A DNA stretch of 33,636 nucleotides. Origin: a virus. Each line of letters begins with the position of its first letter. Positions within the stretch are counted from its first letter, which is position 1. The notes under the pieces were generated by a model, which was not told where the DNA came from, ran no database searches, and was given only the letters and a program-made list of their open reading frames with translations. A program made the translations under genes and the position numbers. This document shows positions 23,335-29,595 of the stretch, one piece after another. The stretch is from the IMG/VR virus record IMGVR_UViG_3300027293_000015, positions 1 to 33,636 of that record; one strand, 5' to 3'.

Positions 23335-23695
23335 CATCGCGGGTCATCGCCAGGTTGAACACGCTGTTCATGCGAAATGTCCTGTTGCGCTTTGACTCGC
23401 TCCTGCGGCGGTTCTCGCGCACGTCAGGCTTGGGCTTGGGTTTGTCAGGCTTGTCGCCCAGCATGAACACGGCACGAGGGTAGCGCCGGGCGTCGTCGTG
23501 GTCGTAGGTCCAGGCGGCCACGTAGAGGCGCTTCTCGCCAGCTTTGGTGCGCTTGGCCATGCGGTTGAGCACGGCGTGGGCATCGTAGCGTCCGATGTCA
23601 GCGTAGTCGGCAAACTCCTGCGCGGTCAAGCGCCCGAACTCAGCAAACGCCTCCAACGCCTTGATGACGTGGAAGCCCGTGTTGGTTGTGGTCAC
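23243..23695 (-). CDS. Winged-helix DNA-binding protein (150 aa)
   Basis: The GTG start has AAGGAG eight bases upstream and shares four bases with the previous stop (GTGA). Residues about 8-80 look like a winged helix: FHVIKALEAFAEFGRLTAQE, FADYADIGRYDAHAVLNRMA, then a YVAAWTYDHDDARRYPRAV wing/strand region. A Lys/Arg/Pro-rich linker and a basic C-terminal helix follow. It is the last gene of the leftward early unit and may be a transcriptional regulator. It overlaps the endolysin 3' end by 92 bases, leaving no room for a terminator between the converging units. Confidence 0.75.
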   Translation of the reverse strand: MTTTNTGFHVIKALEAFAEFGRLTAQEFADYADIGRYDAHAVLNRMAKRTKAGEKRLYVAAWTYDHDDARRYPRAVFMLGDKPDKPKPKPDVRENRRRSESKRNRTFRMNSVFNLAMTRDAIRETRRSLTALQPRAVTNPCQTYPSEANP

Positions 23696-23811
23696 TCAGC
23701 CTTCTCCTTGAGCGTGGCCCATGCCACTTGGGCACATCGGGCGCACTGGTAGTGGTACTGGGTGCGGTGTGGCGATGGGGTCAACAGCCAGCGGTGTTTA
23801 CATTGGGTCAT
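23692..23811 (-). CDS. Micro zinc-ribbon protein (39 aa)
   Basis: The frame has C4-x-H6 (QCKHRW) and C23-x2-C26 (YQCARC), a C-x-H...C-x2-C metal-binding layout. GGAG precedes the ATG, and the gene overlaps both neighbours by four bases (ATGA, GTGA). It is a paralogue of the 30 aa zinc ribbon at 24822-24914: both share CKHRW and CARC, and stretches of the DNA are nearly identical. Tiny zinc ribbons often bind nucleic acid or host RNA polymerase; nothing here shows which. Confidence 0.7.
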   Translation of the reverse strand: MTQCKHRWLLTPSPHRTQYHYQCARCAQVAWATLKEKAE

Positions 23812-24395
23812 GTGTTCTTCTCCTTAAGTTTGGCTTCGATGGCTCGGACAAATTCAATGCGAGTTCCGCTGTAATCAAGTGCGTTAATCTCCTCATCCGT
23901 CAGCCCAACCCAACTTTTCTTTTCAAGAAAAAGTTTTACTGCGGAATACGCTATTGAAGCCTCTTCTTTTGTTGGATATGTACCAAGATTGATATTTTGG
24001 TAATTAACTTTTATCTCTGCTCTCCAACCATTATGGTTTTTGTTTACACCAATAAATCCAGATGAATTGTTGTGGTTTGTTTTTCTGAAAGACAACAGAT
24101 TTCTTGTATTTGTGACGTCCCGTAAGTTGATTATTCGGTTGTCTGATCTATTTCCGTTAATGTGGTCAATTACACCAACTGGAAAATTTCCATGCACGTA
24201 GAGCCATGCAAGACGATGCGCTCTATAACTTTTTCCATCAACGGATACATCCAAATACCCCCTCTTACACAAACTACCTGCGGCAGAGTTTGCCAACCTG
24301 TTGCCAGCATGGATTCGCCAAGTAAAAAGGCCGGTATGCTCGTCATAGCATAGAAGTTCTTGCAGACGAGATTGGGATAAAATTTGAGTAGTCAT
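23808..24395 (-). CDS. HNH endonuclease with AP2 DNA-binding domain
   Basis: The 195 aa protein has an HNH core at about 60-98 (AHRLAWLYVHGNF, VIDHINGNRSDNRIINLRD) and a C-terminal AP2-type domain (SSGFIGVNKNHNGWRAEIKV, NINLGTYPTKEEASIAYSAV). This is the usual layout of free-standing phage homing endonucleases, which spread by cutting genomes lacking them. The start at 24395 is preferred (AAAGAG upstream; homologues start near this residue); the ATG at 24410 would add five residues. It is clearly AT-richer than its neighbours, which supports recent arrival, and it separates two paralogous zinc-ribbon genes. Confidence 0.88.
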   Translation of the reverse strand: MTTQILSQSRLQELLCYDEHTGLFTWRIHAGNRLANSAAGSLCKRGYLDVSVDGKSYRAHRLAWLYVHGNFPVGVIDHINGNRSDNRIINLRDVTNTRNLLSFRKTNHNNSSGFIGVNKNHNGWRAEIKVNYQNINLGTYPTKEEASIAYSAVKLFLEKKSWVGLTDEEINALDYSGTRIEFVRAIEAKLKEKNT

Positions 24396-24421
24396 GCGAT
24401 GCTCTTTCATCAATTGATTAG

Positions 24422-24454
24422 AAGCCCTAACAGATTGCCGTCTGCTTAGGGCTT
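24422..24454. terminator. Hairpin between the 90 aa gene and the HNH gene
   Basis: AAGCCCTAA (24422-24430) pairs perfectly with TTAGGGCTT (24446-24454); inside, CAGA and TCTG extend it with one bulge. The right arm contains the TAA stop of the upstream leftward gene. The T-rich side is on the plus strand, so leftward termination is probably weak, but it could protect that mRNA end. Confidence 0.5.
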
Positions 24455-24718
24455 TGCTATTTTATCACAACCCTCACATTGCCGCTGTGCTGCGGGTGGG
24501 GTGGTGTATTTGATTGCGGCATTCCACGATCTGTGGCAACCCTCTTTAAAGTCTTCGTTGCCCCAATGCGCGTTGTCGTACCAGTCAAAGAACTCCACAG
24601 GCTCCTGCACAGTAGGTGCTACAAGGGCTTGCTTGATGGCATGGCCCACATACTTGCGCTCATGTGCGTCAGTTTCGATGTACTCAAGACACATCTGCAA
24701 TGTTTCGTCTTTGGTCAT
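24446..24718 (-). CDS. Hypothetical early protein (90 aa)
   Basis: The ATG at 24718 is chosen because GAGGAG lies seven bases upstream and the preceding gene ends inside it (ATGA). An acidic helical N-terminal half (DETLQMCLEYIETDAHERKY) is followed by an aromatic segment (VEFFDWYDNAHWG) and a CEGC pair near the end, perhaps a half zinc site. I do not recognise a named family. Context is the chain of micro-genes downstream of the helicase. Confidence 0.65.
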   Translation of the reverse strand: MTKDETLQMCLEYIETDAHERKYVGHAIKQALVAPTVQEPVEFFDWYDNAHWGNEDFKEGCHRSWNAAIKYTTPPAAQRQCEGCDKIAKP

Positions 24719-24825
24719 AAACAACTCCTCAATGTCATCAGGCCAAGCATCAGGACAATGAATCCCACCACAGCCCACACCAATTGCCCGTCAGCAGGGG
24801 TTGGCTTTTCGTCTTCGTCATTCAT
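24715..24825 (-). CDS. Single-span membrane micro-protein (36 aa)
   Basis: The peptide has an acidic N-terminus (NDEDEKPTPADGQ) followed by a strongly hydrophobic segment (LVWAVVGFIVLMLGLMTL, residues about 16-33) and ends in RSCL. The charge distribution suggests a single transmembrane helix with a short basic tail. GAGGG precedes the ATG, and both ends overlap neighbours by ATGA. A membrane role in takeover or superinfection control would be a guess. Confidence 0.65.
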   Translation of the reverse strand: MNDEDEKPTPADGQLVWAVVGFIVLMLGLMTLRSCL

Positions 24826-24914
24826 TTGATAACCCTCATGAAAGCGCCGCATCGGGCGCACTTGTACAAAGGTTGGTTCTCGACGGTCTCCCAGCGGTGT
24901 TTGCAATCGTTCAT
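24822..24914 (-). CDS. Micro zinc-ribbon protein (30 aa)
   Basis: The frame has C4-x-H6 (DCKHRW) and C19-x2-C22 (YKCARC), the same layout as the 39 aa protein at 23692-23811, of which it is a shortened paralogue. GGAG lies six bases before the ATG, and the gene is coupled by ATGA overlaps on both sides. At 30 aa it is close to the minimum for a metal-stabilised fold. Confidence 0.65.
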   Translation of the reverse strand: MNDCKHRWETVENQPLYKCARCGAFMRVIK

Positions 24915-25093
24915 GACTTTCTCCTAGTTGCTTGTCGGGTCCAACATGTTGCGCAGATCCAACGTGTGGGGTTCATATCTATACCGCCCTCTGGCGGTTT
25001 GCTCTGTTCGCACTTGGCGCACAGTTTGAATCTGTGTACGGGCTGTGGTGGGTTGCCGTGGTTAAGCAAAAGCTGTTTCGTGACAAAACTCAT
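24911..25093 (-). CDS. Four-cysteine zinc-finger protein (60 aa)
   Basis: C25-x2-C28 (LCAKC) and C47-x2-C50 (ICATC) form a C4 zinc site separated by 18 residues, with a basic C-terminus (TRQATRRKS). The ATG at 25093 is chosen because GAGG is five bases upstream and the previous gene's TGA overlaps it. It is unrelated in spacing to the two CKHRW zinc ribbons. A nucleic-acid or RNA polymerase binding role fits but is unproven. Confidence 0.7.
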   Translation of the reverse strand: MSFVTKQLLLNHGNPPQPVHRFKLCAKCEQSKPPEGGIDMNPTRWICATCWTRQATRRKS

Positions 25094-25317
25094 TCGGGCC
25101 TCGGGCAGTTCTCGGGCACAGCCACCACGCACCACACCGCAGCCCATTGGCCACGGTACGGGCCTTGCCAGCGGTCAACGTACACACCAAAACAAGTGTC
25201 AAGTGCTCTGCGTAACGTGTCAGTAGGAATTCTTGTGCAATCGGCTATTTCAGCCACAGTGCGCCCGTCGGGATAGTCTTGCAAGCACTGACGAATCTTG
25301 TCGTGGTGTGATCTCAT
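25090..25317 (-). CDS. Small helix-turn-helix protein (75 aa)
   Basis: Residues about 6-45 form a winged-helix-like module: HDKIRQCLQDYPDGRTVAEI then ADCTRIPTDTLRRAL, with the turn around RIPTD. The C-terminal half is aromatic (YVDRWQGPYRGQWAAVWCVV) and ends VPENCPRPE. GGAG lies six bases before the ATG. It may be a regulator of the early operon or of the palindrome in the leader, but no target is known. ATGA overlaps join it to both neighbours. Confidence 0.75.
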   Translation of the reverse strand: MRSHHDKIRQCLQDYPDGRTVAEIADCTRIPTDTLRRALDTCFGVYVDRWQGPYRGQWAAVWCVVAVPENCPRPE

Positions 25318-25469
25318 TTATATCTCCGCAGCGGCTCAACCTTCTTCTCTGGCGGGGGCGGCGTCATCTTCTCAGACGGCGGCGTCCAGCCCCACTTGCG
25401 CCACGTCGTTTGCACGTCAGCTCCGCTTGTCCATTTGAAATCTTTGTTCGGTATTGATGGGTAGACCAT
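25314..25469 (-). CDS. Small Pro/Trp-rich protein (51 aa)
   Basis: The protein reads FKWTSGADVQTTWRKWGW then a Pro-rich stretch (TPPSEKMTPPPPEKK). The Trp-rich core is one I have seen in small early phage proteins without assigned role. AAGGAG precedes the ATG by six bases. It overlaps the upstream coiled-coil gene by 53 bases, the longest same-strand overlap in this region. Confidence 0.6.
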   Translation of the reverse strand: MVYPSIPNKDFKWTSGADVQTTWRKWGWTPPSEKMTPPPPEKKVEPLRRYK

Positions 25470-25629
25470 TTTTTGCTCCTTCGATTACTAAGTGCCGGTA
25501 GGCACGGATTGCTGTCTTCAAGTCTGCTTGCAGACTCTCGATCAGCTCGTCTTGCTCAGACAGCCGCTTGGCAGCGTCTTGGGCAAACTTCGCTAGGTTG
25601 TGCGCTTCCCACGCCTCAAACCTGGTCAT
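25417..25629 (-). CDS. Small coiled-coil protein (70 aa)
   Basis: Heptad-like spacing runs from about residue 10 to 52 (LAKFAQDAAKRLSEQDELIE then SLQADLKTAIRAYRHLV), indicating a coiled-coil. I recognise the LQADLKTAIRAYR core from similar small phage proteins of unknown function. Its start overlaps the preceding gene by ATGA and its last 53 bases are shared in another frame with the Pro/Trp-rich gene. Confidence 0.6.
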   Translation of the reverse strand: MTRFEAWEAHNLAKFAQDAAKRLSEQDELIESLQADLKTAIRAYRHLVIEGAKNGLPINTEQRFQMDKRS

Positions 25630-25817
25630 GCTCTGGTGGCCAGCGCCAGCAGCTCGGCCCTCTCTCTGGCTACGCGCAGCGTGTTGTAGCGCTGGTGCAG
25701 GCGCTCGATCACCTTGACGCGGCGAGGGCCAGCCATCTCAGCGTCCAGCAGCGCCTTGACGTCAGTCTCGGGCAGCGAGGCCAGCACCTCGTTAAGTTTT
25801 CGCCATGTGTAGCTCAA
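25626..25817 (-). CDS. Small helical protein (63 aa), TTG start likely
   Basis: The TTG at 25817 is chosen because GGAG lies seven bases upstream; other starts (a TTG at 25838, a GTG near 25778) have no ribosome site. The body, LPETDVKALLDAEMAGPRRV then KVIERLHQRYNTLRVARERA, resembles a recurrent small early phage protein. It is highly helical and charged. Its 5' end overlaps the upstream coiled-coil gene by 26 bases, and its 3' end overlaps the next by ATGA. Confidence 0.6.
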   Translation of the reverse strand: MSYTWRKLNEVLASLPETDVKALLDAEMAGPRRVKVIERLHQRYNTLRVARERAELLALATRA

Positions 25818-25953
25818 TTTTTTTCTCCAGTTGTTCAATCAGTTTGGTTGTGCGGTCGTGTGTTCGCTGCGCTGCGTTGAGCTGCCGTGTCTTGTGCTTG
25901 AGCTCAGACTTGGCTGCGCGCAGCTTGGCTTTCCATTGGTCAATTCGTTTCAT
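25792..25953 (-). CDS. Coiled-coil micro-protein (53 aa)
   Basis: The frame is helical and charged from end to end (QWKAKLRAAKSELKHKTRQL, TTKLIEQLEKKIEL). Its ATG overlaps the helicase TGA (ATGA) and GGAG is close upstream. It is shorter than 60 codons but fits exactly between the helicase and the next gene, so I take it as real. It may act with the helicase or as a small adaptor, without evidence for either. Confidence 0.65.
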   Translation of the reverse strand: MKRIDQWKAKLRAAKSELKHKTRQLNAAQRTHDRTTKLIEQLEKKIELHMAKT

Positions 25954-27230
25954 TTGAGTGCCTCCAAGGCGATTTGGGAAAGAGAGAGCTTGTCGTGCAG
26001 TGAGCCCCAGATCTTCTCATCGACAGTCGTGTCGGTCAGAAATACGTAGCACCACACGTCATGCCGCTGGCCGCTACGATGCAAGCGCCCGATGGTTTGT
26101 TCGTACAGTTCAAGCGACCAGGGCAGGGACAAGAAGACGATGTGGTGTCCTCCGTGTTGCAGGTTGAGCCCGTGACCGGCCGACTTAGGATGGACGGCAA
26201 GGAGCGGGACCTCGCCTCGGTTCCAACGCTCGATGGCGTCGTCATCATCGAGTGTGACAAGCCGTTTAAACCGTCGCTTAAGTTCGGCAAGTTCTTCTTG
26301 GTACTGGTAAACAAGGAGGGTATTCGCATGTTGGTTCTCATCAAGCAGTTCTTCAAGGCGGTCAAACTTGTGTGACGACAGCCAGATCGGGCCGTTGTCG
26401 GAATACAGGAAACCAGACGACATCTGCTGGAGCTTTTGCGTAACGACAGCAGCATTGATGGCCACCACGTCGTCGAGCACAAACTCTTTCTTCATCTTGT
26501 TGTAGCCGGTCATGTCCATGTTGCAGCGGACCTCTACGGTGCGCAGGGGCGGCAGCTTGTCTTTGTACTCGCCAGGCTCCAGCACGAACGTCGCAGGCTT
26601 GATGCGCTTCATGACCTGCTCCAGCGAGCCCTTACGTGGCTCCCACTCGCCAAAGTCTTTGTTGATCAGCACGAAGTACTGCTGCATGAACGCGCCTTTG
26701 GCGCGGCCCAGCAGCGACTGGTCGACGATCTTGCACTGGCCGAACACGTCTTCTAAGCCGTTGCTGGTGAACGAACCCGTCAGGCCCCAGCGCACGGTGA
26801 TCGGGTCCATGACCTTGAACAGCGCCTTGAAGCGTGTGCCGGACGGGTTCTTGAGCTTGGTCAGCTCGTCGAACACGATGGCATCAAAGTTCAGCTTCTG
26901 CTCGGCCAGCCACTGGATGTTGTCGTAGTTGGTGACCACGATGCGGGCGTTGCTGTTAAGCGCGGCTTTACGCTGGGCTGGCGTGCCCACAGCCACAGCA
27001 ATGGAGGCCATCGGTGCCCACTTAGGCGCCTCGACAGGCCACACATCGGTGCAGACGCGCTTAGGGGCCAAGACGAGGAAGCGCTTGACGTGCTCGTCGC
27101 GCAGCATCTCCCACATGGCCGTCAGCGTGATGGCTGTCTTGCCAGCACCCACCGGCGCTAGGATCATGGCGCGGTCATGCTCGTACAAGAAGTCAGCCGC
27201 CGTCTCTTGGTAATCTCTTAACGTAGGCAT
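25950..27230 (-). CDS. SNF2-type superfamily 2 helicase/ATPase
   Basis: The 426 aa protein has both RecA-like lobes. Motif I is APVGAGKT at residues 25-32, motif II DELTKLKN at 121-128, motif III GLTGSF at 149-154, motif V KSAGHGLNL at 349-357 and motif VI QTIGRLHRSGQ at 378-388, the last diagnostic for SNF2 proteins. Phage members of this size often sit beside VRR-NUC, DUF2800 and DNA polymerase genes, as here, and are thought to remodel replication or recombination intermediates. The ATG at 27230 (not the in-frame TTG at 27239) is used. It overlaps the 68 aa gene by 13 bases and starts the coupled micro-gene chain. Confidence 0.93.
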   Translation of the reverse strand: MPTLRDYQETAADFLYEHDRAMILAPVGAGKTAITLTAMWEMLRDEHVKRFLVLAPKRVCTDVWPVEAPKWAPMASIAVAVGTPAQRKAALNSNARIVVTNYDNIQWLAEQKLNFDAIVFDELTKLKNPSGTRFKALFKVMDPITVRWGLTGSFTSNGLEDVFGQCKIVDQSLLGRAKGAFMQQYFVLINKDFGEWEPRKGSLEQVMKRIKPATFVLEPGEYKDKLPPLRTVEVRCNMDMTGYNKMKKEFVLDDVVAINAAVVTQKLQQMSSGFLYSDNGPIWLSSHKFDRLEELLDENQHANTLLVYQYQEELAELKRRFKRLVTLDDDDAIERWNRGEVPLLAVHPKSAGHGLNLQHGGHHIVFLSLPWSLELYEQTIGRLHRSGQRHDVWCYVFLTDTTVDEKIWGSLHDKLSLSQIALEALK

Positions 27231-27424
27231 CCGGCGCAATCACAAGGAATGACGGCGTGCTTAACGTCATCGCGCAACTCTTTCATAAAGTCATAACCGC
27301 GAACGTGCACTCTGTTGTTTGGTGAGGATTGCTCATCAAAGCGCCAGCCCTTGGGCAAGTTAAGAATGTAGACGCCTGGCTCATCGCGGTCTACGTCACG
27401 GGACACATCAAGTTTGTATTTCAT
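27218..27424 (-). CDS. Small early protein with C-terminal Cys cluster (68 aa)
   Basis: The protein begins MKYKLDVSRDVDRDEPGVYI, has a beta-rich body (LNLPKGWRFDE) and ends in CDCAGCLR (three Cys, possible metal site). AGGAG lies six bases before the ATG, and a near-consensus promoter sits about 30 bases further upstream. It is the first gene of that promoter's transcript and overlaps the helicase start by 13 bases. I recognise no named family. Confidence 0.7.
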   Translation of the reverse strand: MKYKLDVSRDVDRDEPGVYILNLPKGWRFDEQSSPNNRVHVRGYDFMKELRDDVKHAVIPCDCAGCLR

Positions 27425-27452
27425 TGGAGACTCCTTTACTGTTTGAACTTCT

Positions 27453-27481
27453 ATTGTAAATGATTTCTTTACAGTTGTCAA
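27453..27481 (-). promoter_or_regulatory. Strong sigma-70 promoter, leftward
   Basis: Reading leftward: TTGACA at 27481-27476, a 17-base spacer, then TACAAT at 27458-27453. Both boxes are at or near consensus with ideal spacing, about 30 bases before the ATG at 27424. It would drive the helicase and the micro-genes with host RNA polymerase early after infection. Confidence 0.85.
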
Positions 27482-27498
27482 GCCTTTTTTCTAGGGGT

Positions 27499-27768
27499 TT
27501 ACCCTAAGTTTTTACCTTCCAGCTCGATCAGCAGCTCAAGGTAATGGATCGCCTTCTTCAGGTCAGCAATGCCGTTCTTGTCACGCCAGCGGGTGACGTA
27601 CTTCACGACGTTGCCCTCGCAAAAACCGAGGTCGTTGGCGTGGATGTAGATGATGGGCTGGATGCCCTTGTCGCGGTAATGCGACCCGCCGACCTGCTTG
27701 GCCAGCGCGCTGTCAGCCAGCGTTTGGAACGCCTCATCTTCTTCAAGTGTTACTGGTAAGCCATTCAT
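27499..27768 (-). CDS. DUF3310 protein
   Basis: The 89 aa protein contains the DUF3310 signature VGGSHYRDKGIQPIIYI (from residue 26) and NVVKYVTRWRDKNGIADLKK. The family is widespread in phages and is labelled as nucleotide-kinase-like in some annotations, without firm biochemistry. The ATG at 27768 is used because GGAG lies seven bases upstream. It overlaps the VRR-NUC gene by 26 bases and is followed by the second early promoter. Confidence 0.9.
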   Translation of the reverse strand: MNGLPVTLEEDEAFQTLADSALAKQVGGSHYRDKGIQPIIYIHANDLGFCEGNVVKYVTRWRDKNGIADLKKAIHYLELLIELEGKNLG

Positions 27769-28018
27769 CGATCTGCTCCTTGTTCCATAGACACACATAC
27801 TTCTGATTCATCTTGGCCATGTCACTGGCGAAGACCTTCTGCAACTCCGACAGCCTGCCACCCTCGGTCTTGACCTCAACAAACCATGTCTGGCCGTTGG
27901 GCAGGCACACGATCCGGTCGGCCACGCCGCGATGCGCAGGGCTGGTGAACTTGTACGCCCGCCCGCCCAGCTCTTTAACGCGTTTGATGAGGTAGGCTTC
28001 AACTTGTTTCTCAAGCAC
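27743..28018 (-). CDS. VRR-NUC domain nuclease
   Basis: The 91 aa protein is essentially one VRR-NUC (PD-(D/E)XK) domain: HRGVADRIV with D34, then FVEVKTEGGRLSELQ with E48, K50 and Q60, the expected metal and catalytic residues. A GTG start with GGAG upstream is used. Such minimal phage nucleases are structure-specific (for example on branched DNA) and sit with helicase and polymerase genes, so a recombination or replication role is likely. Confidence 0.9.
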   Translation of the reverse strand: MLEKQVEAYLIKRVKELGGRAYKFTSPAHRGVADRIVCLPNGQTWFVEVKTEGGRLSELQKVFASDMAKMNQKYVCLWNKEQIDEWLTSNT

Positions 28019-28190
28019 GATGCTTAAACTCCTGTGCGATCACCAAGCCGTTAGGCTCCAGCTCAACCATGATTGTTTTCGCATAGCTGCCAATGACCAC
28101 GCAGCTCGGGTTGTAGCCGCGCTGCAAGCAATACTCACGTAATGCCTCCTGCAATTCGCCAAGCGTTAGTTCTACGGCTTGAATCTTCAT
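28011..28190 (-). CDS. Hypothetical early protein (59 aa)
   Basis: The ATG at 28190 is chosen because AGGAG lies eight bases upstream. The sequence MKIQAVELTLGELQEALREY suggests a helical N-terminus, followed by a beta-like part (CVVIGSYAKTIMVELEPN). It is the first gene of the leftward unit, next to the divergent promoter. I do not recognise a family. Its overlap with the nuclease start is eight bases. Confidence 0.65.
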   Translation of the reverse strand: MKIQAVELTLGELQEALREYCLQRGYNPSCVVIGSYAKTIMVELEPNGLVIAQEFKHRA

Positions 28191-28212
28191 GTCGATATCT
28201 CCTTTGACACGA

Positions 28213-28262
28213 ATAATACACGAAAAAAAGTTTTGCACAAATTATTTTTTGTGTGTTAAGAT
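28213..28262. promoter_or_regulatory. Divergent early promoters sharing one -35 region
   Basis: Rightward: TTGCAC (28233-28238), 18 bases, TAAGAT (28257-28262). Leftward: TTGTGC (28240-28235), 16 bases, TATTAT (28218-28213). The two -35 boxes overlap in one short segment, within an AT-rich gap between oppositely oriented genes. The boxes are less exact than in the 27453-27481 promoter. A shared core means the two directions could compete. Confidence 0.6.
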
Positions 28263-28292
28263 CAAGGCCTCATCAACTAAACTGGAGTACAC

Positions 28293-28472
28293 ATGAAGAT
28301 AGAGTTCACCCTTGCCGAGATTGAGGCCATCATCTTGGCCCACGCCAACGCCCTTGCGCCGGACGCTAAGTTCAATCAAGTGGAGTCAACAGGCTACCGA
28401 TCCATGCCCGACGGCTTTATTGTTAGCACGGACAAAATGAAAGCATTGGTGTACCCAGATGCAGCACAGTAA
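28293..28472 (+). CDS. Hypothetical early protein (59 aa)
   Basis: The ATG has GGAG seven bases upstream. The protein starts MKIEFTLAEIEAIILAHANA, a helical opening, then a beta-like middle (GYRSMPDGFIVSTDKM). It is the first gene of the rightward replication unit and its last 14 bases overlap the DUF2800 start, which implies coupling. It resembles the 59 aa protein on the other side of the promoter only in length and MKI- opening. No family recognised. Confidence 0.65.
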   Translation: MKIEFTLAEIEAIILAHANALAPDAKFNQVESTGYRSMPDGFIVSTDKMKALVYPDAAQ

Positions 28473-29586
28473 CATCGTCGGCGGTAGCACCGCCAAGCGC
28501 GTCATCGCCTGCCCTGGTTCTGTGGCCTTGGTGCAGAAGATGCCGCCCAAGCCATCCAGCGAGCACGCCGACCGTGGCACGATGCTGCACGATGTGATCT
28601 CCGAGATCCTTGGCAAGTGCCTGCCGTGGGATCAGTTCATCGGCACAACTTATGAAGGTCAAGTGCTGACGCAAGAGCTGTTCGACGAGAAGATCGCCGT
28701 GGCGCTCGAGCTGCTGGACCAAGTCGATCCACATAAAAACATGGAGTACGAAGTTGAAACACGCGTTGGCTTTGGCGATCTCTTACCTGGCGTCTTCGGT
28801 AGCACTGATCTTGTTGGTCGTATCGGGAGTCGTGCTGTGGTGCTTGATTGGAAATTTGGTGATGGTGTTGTGGTTGATGCTGAAGATAACGATCAGCTGA
28901 TGTTCTACGCTGCTGCCTGTATGCGCACTCCAAGCGCGCAGTGGGCGTTTGATGGTGCGCTAGAAATTGAGCTGGTCATCGTGCAGCCGCCCATGATCAA
29001 GCGTTGGGTGACCACGAAGGAGCGCATCAAGCAGTTCGAGCAGACGCTGGTGCAGGCTGTCAAGCAAGCGCAGCAGCCTGACGCCAAGCTGGCCGTGGGC
29101 GACCACTGCCGCTGGTGCGCAGGCAAGCCTATCTGCCCCAAGATGACTGGCGCTGTGGACCGCGCCCTGCAAGTGCAACTGAAAGAAATAGATGTTGACA
29201 CGCTGGGCAGATACCTGAAGAATGCAGACCTCTTAGAAGACTGGATCAAAGACCTGCGTGGTCTGGCGCTCCAGTTGCTTGAGAAAAATTTGCCTGTGCC
29301 AGGGTATAAACTTGTACAGAAGCAAGCAAGACGTAAATGGACCGATGAGAGCAAAGCCAAAGAGGCATTGCTGGACATGGGCCTCAAAGAATCTGTCGTA
29401 GTCGAGACTTCAGTCATGTCTCCTGCGCAGGCCGAGAAGGCGCTTAAAAAGCGCTGGGCCGACCTGCCAGAAGGCTTGGTGAAGTCCGAGTCGTCAGGTA
29501 CAACACTGGCAAGCGAGGATGATCCCCACCCAGCAGTGTTGCAAATCGGGCAGCAACTCTCTGCTGCTCTTTCTAAACTTCAGTAA
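28459..29586 (+). CDS. DUF2800 family, Cas4/AddB-like Fe-S nuclease
   Basis: The 375 aa protein shows a RecB/Cas4-like nuclease: H44 (TMLHDV), D117 (GVFGSTDLVGRI), D130-x-K132 (VVLDWKFG) and Q146...Y150 (NDQLMFY). Four cysteines fit the AddB/Cas4 iron-sulphur layout: C18 (ACPGS) and C217-x2-C220-x5-C226 (HCRWCAGKPIC). Such enzymes resect DNA ends. Phages with this gene usually pair it with a ssDNA-binding or annealing protein, a VRR-NUC protein and a family A polymerase, as found here. All catalytic residues appear intact. Confidence 0.92.
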   Translation: MQHSNIVGGSTAKRVIACPGSVALVQKMPPKPSSEHADRGTMLHDVISEILGKCLPWDQFIGTTYEGQVLTQELFDEKIAVALELLDQVDPHKNMEYEVETRVGFGDLLPGVFGSTDLVGRIGSRAVVLDWKFGDGVVVDAEDNDQLMFYAAACMRTPSAQWAFDGALEIELVIVQPPMIKRWVTTKERIKQFEQTLVQAVKQAQQPDAKLAVGDHCRWCAGKPICPKMTGAVDRALQVQLKEIDVDTLGRYLKNADLLEDWIKDLRGLALQLLEKNLPVPGYKLVQKQARRKWTDESKAKEALLDMGLKESVVVETSVMSPAQAEKALKKRWADLPEGLVKSESSGTTLASEDDPHPAVLQIGQQLSAALSKLQ

Positions 29587-29595
29587 AGGACAATC

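Noticed and set aside
27491-27507. Terminator after the DUF3310 gene
   Set aside because: The stem is only about 5 bp and its T run lies on the wrong strand for the leftward gene, so no feature was entered.
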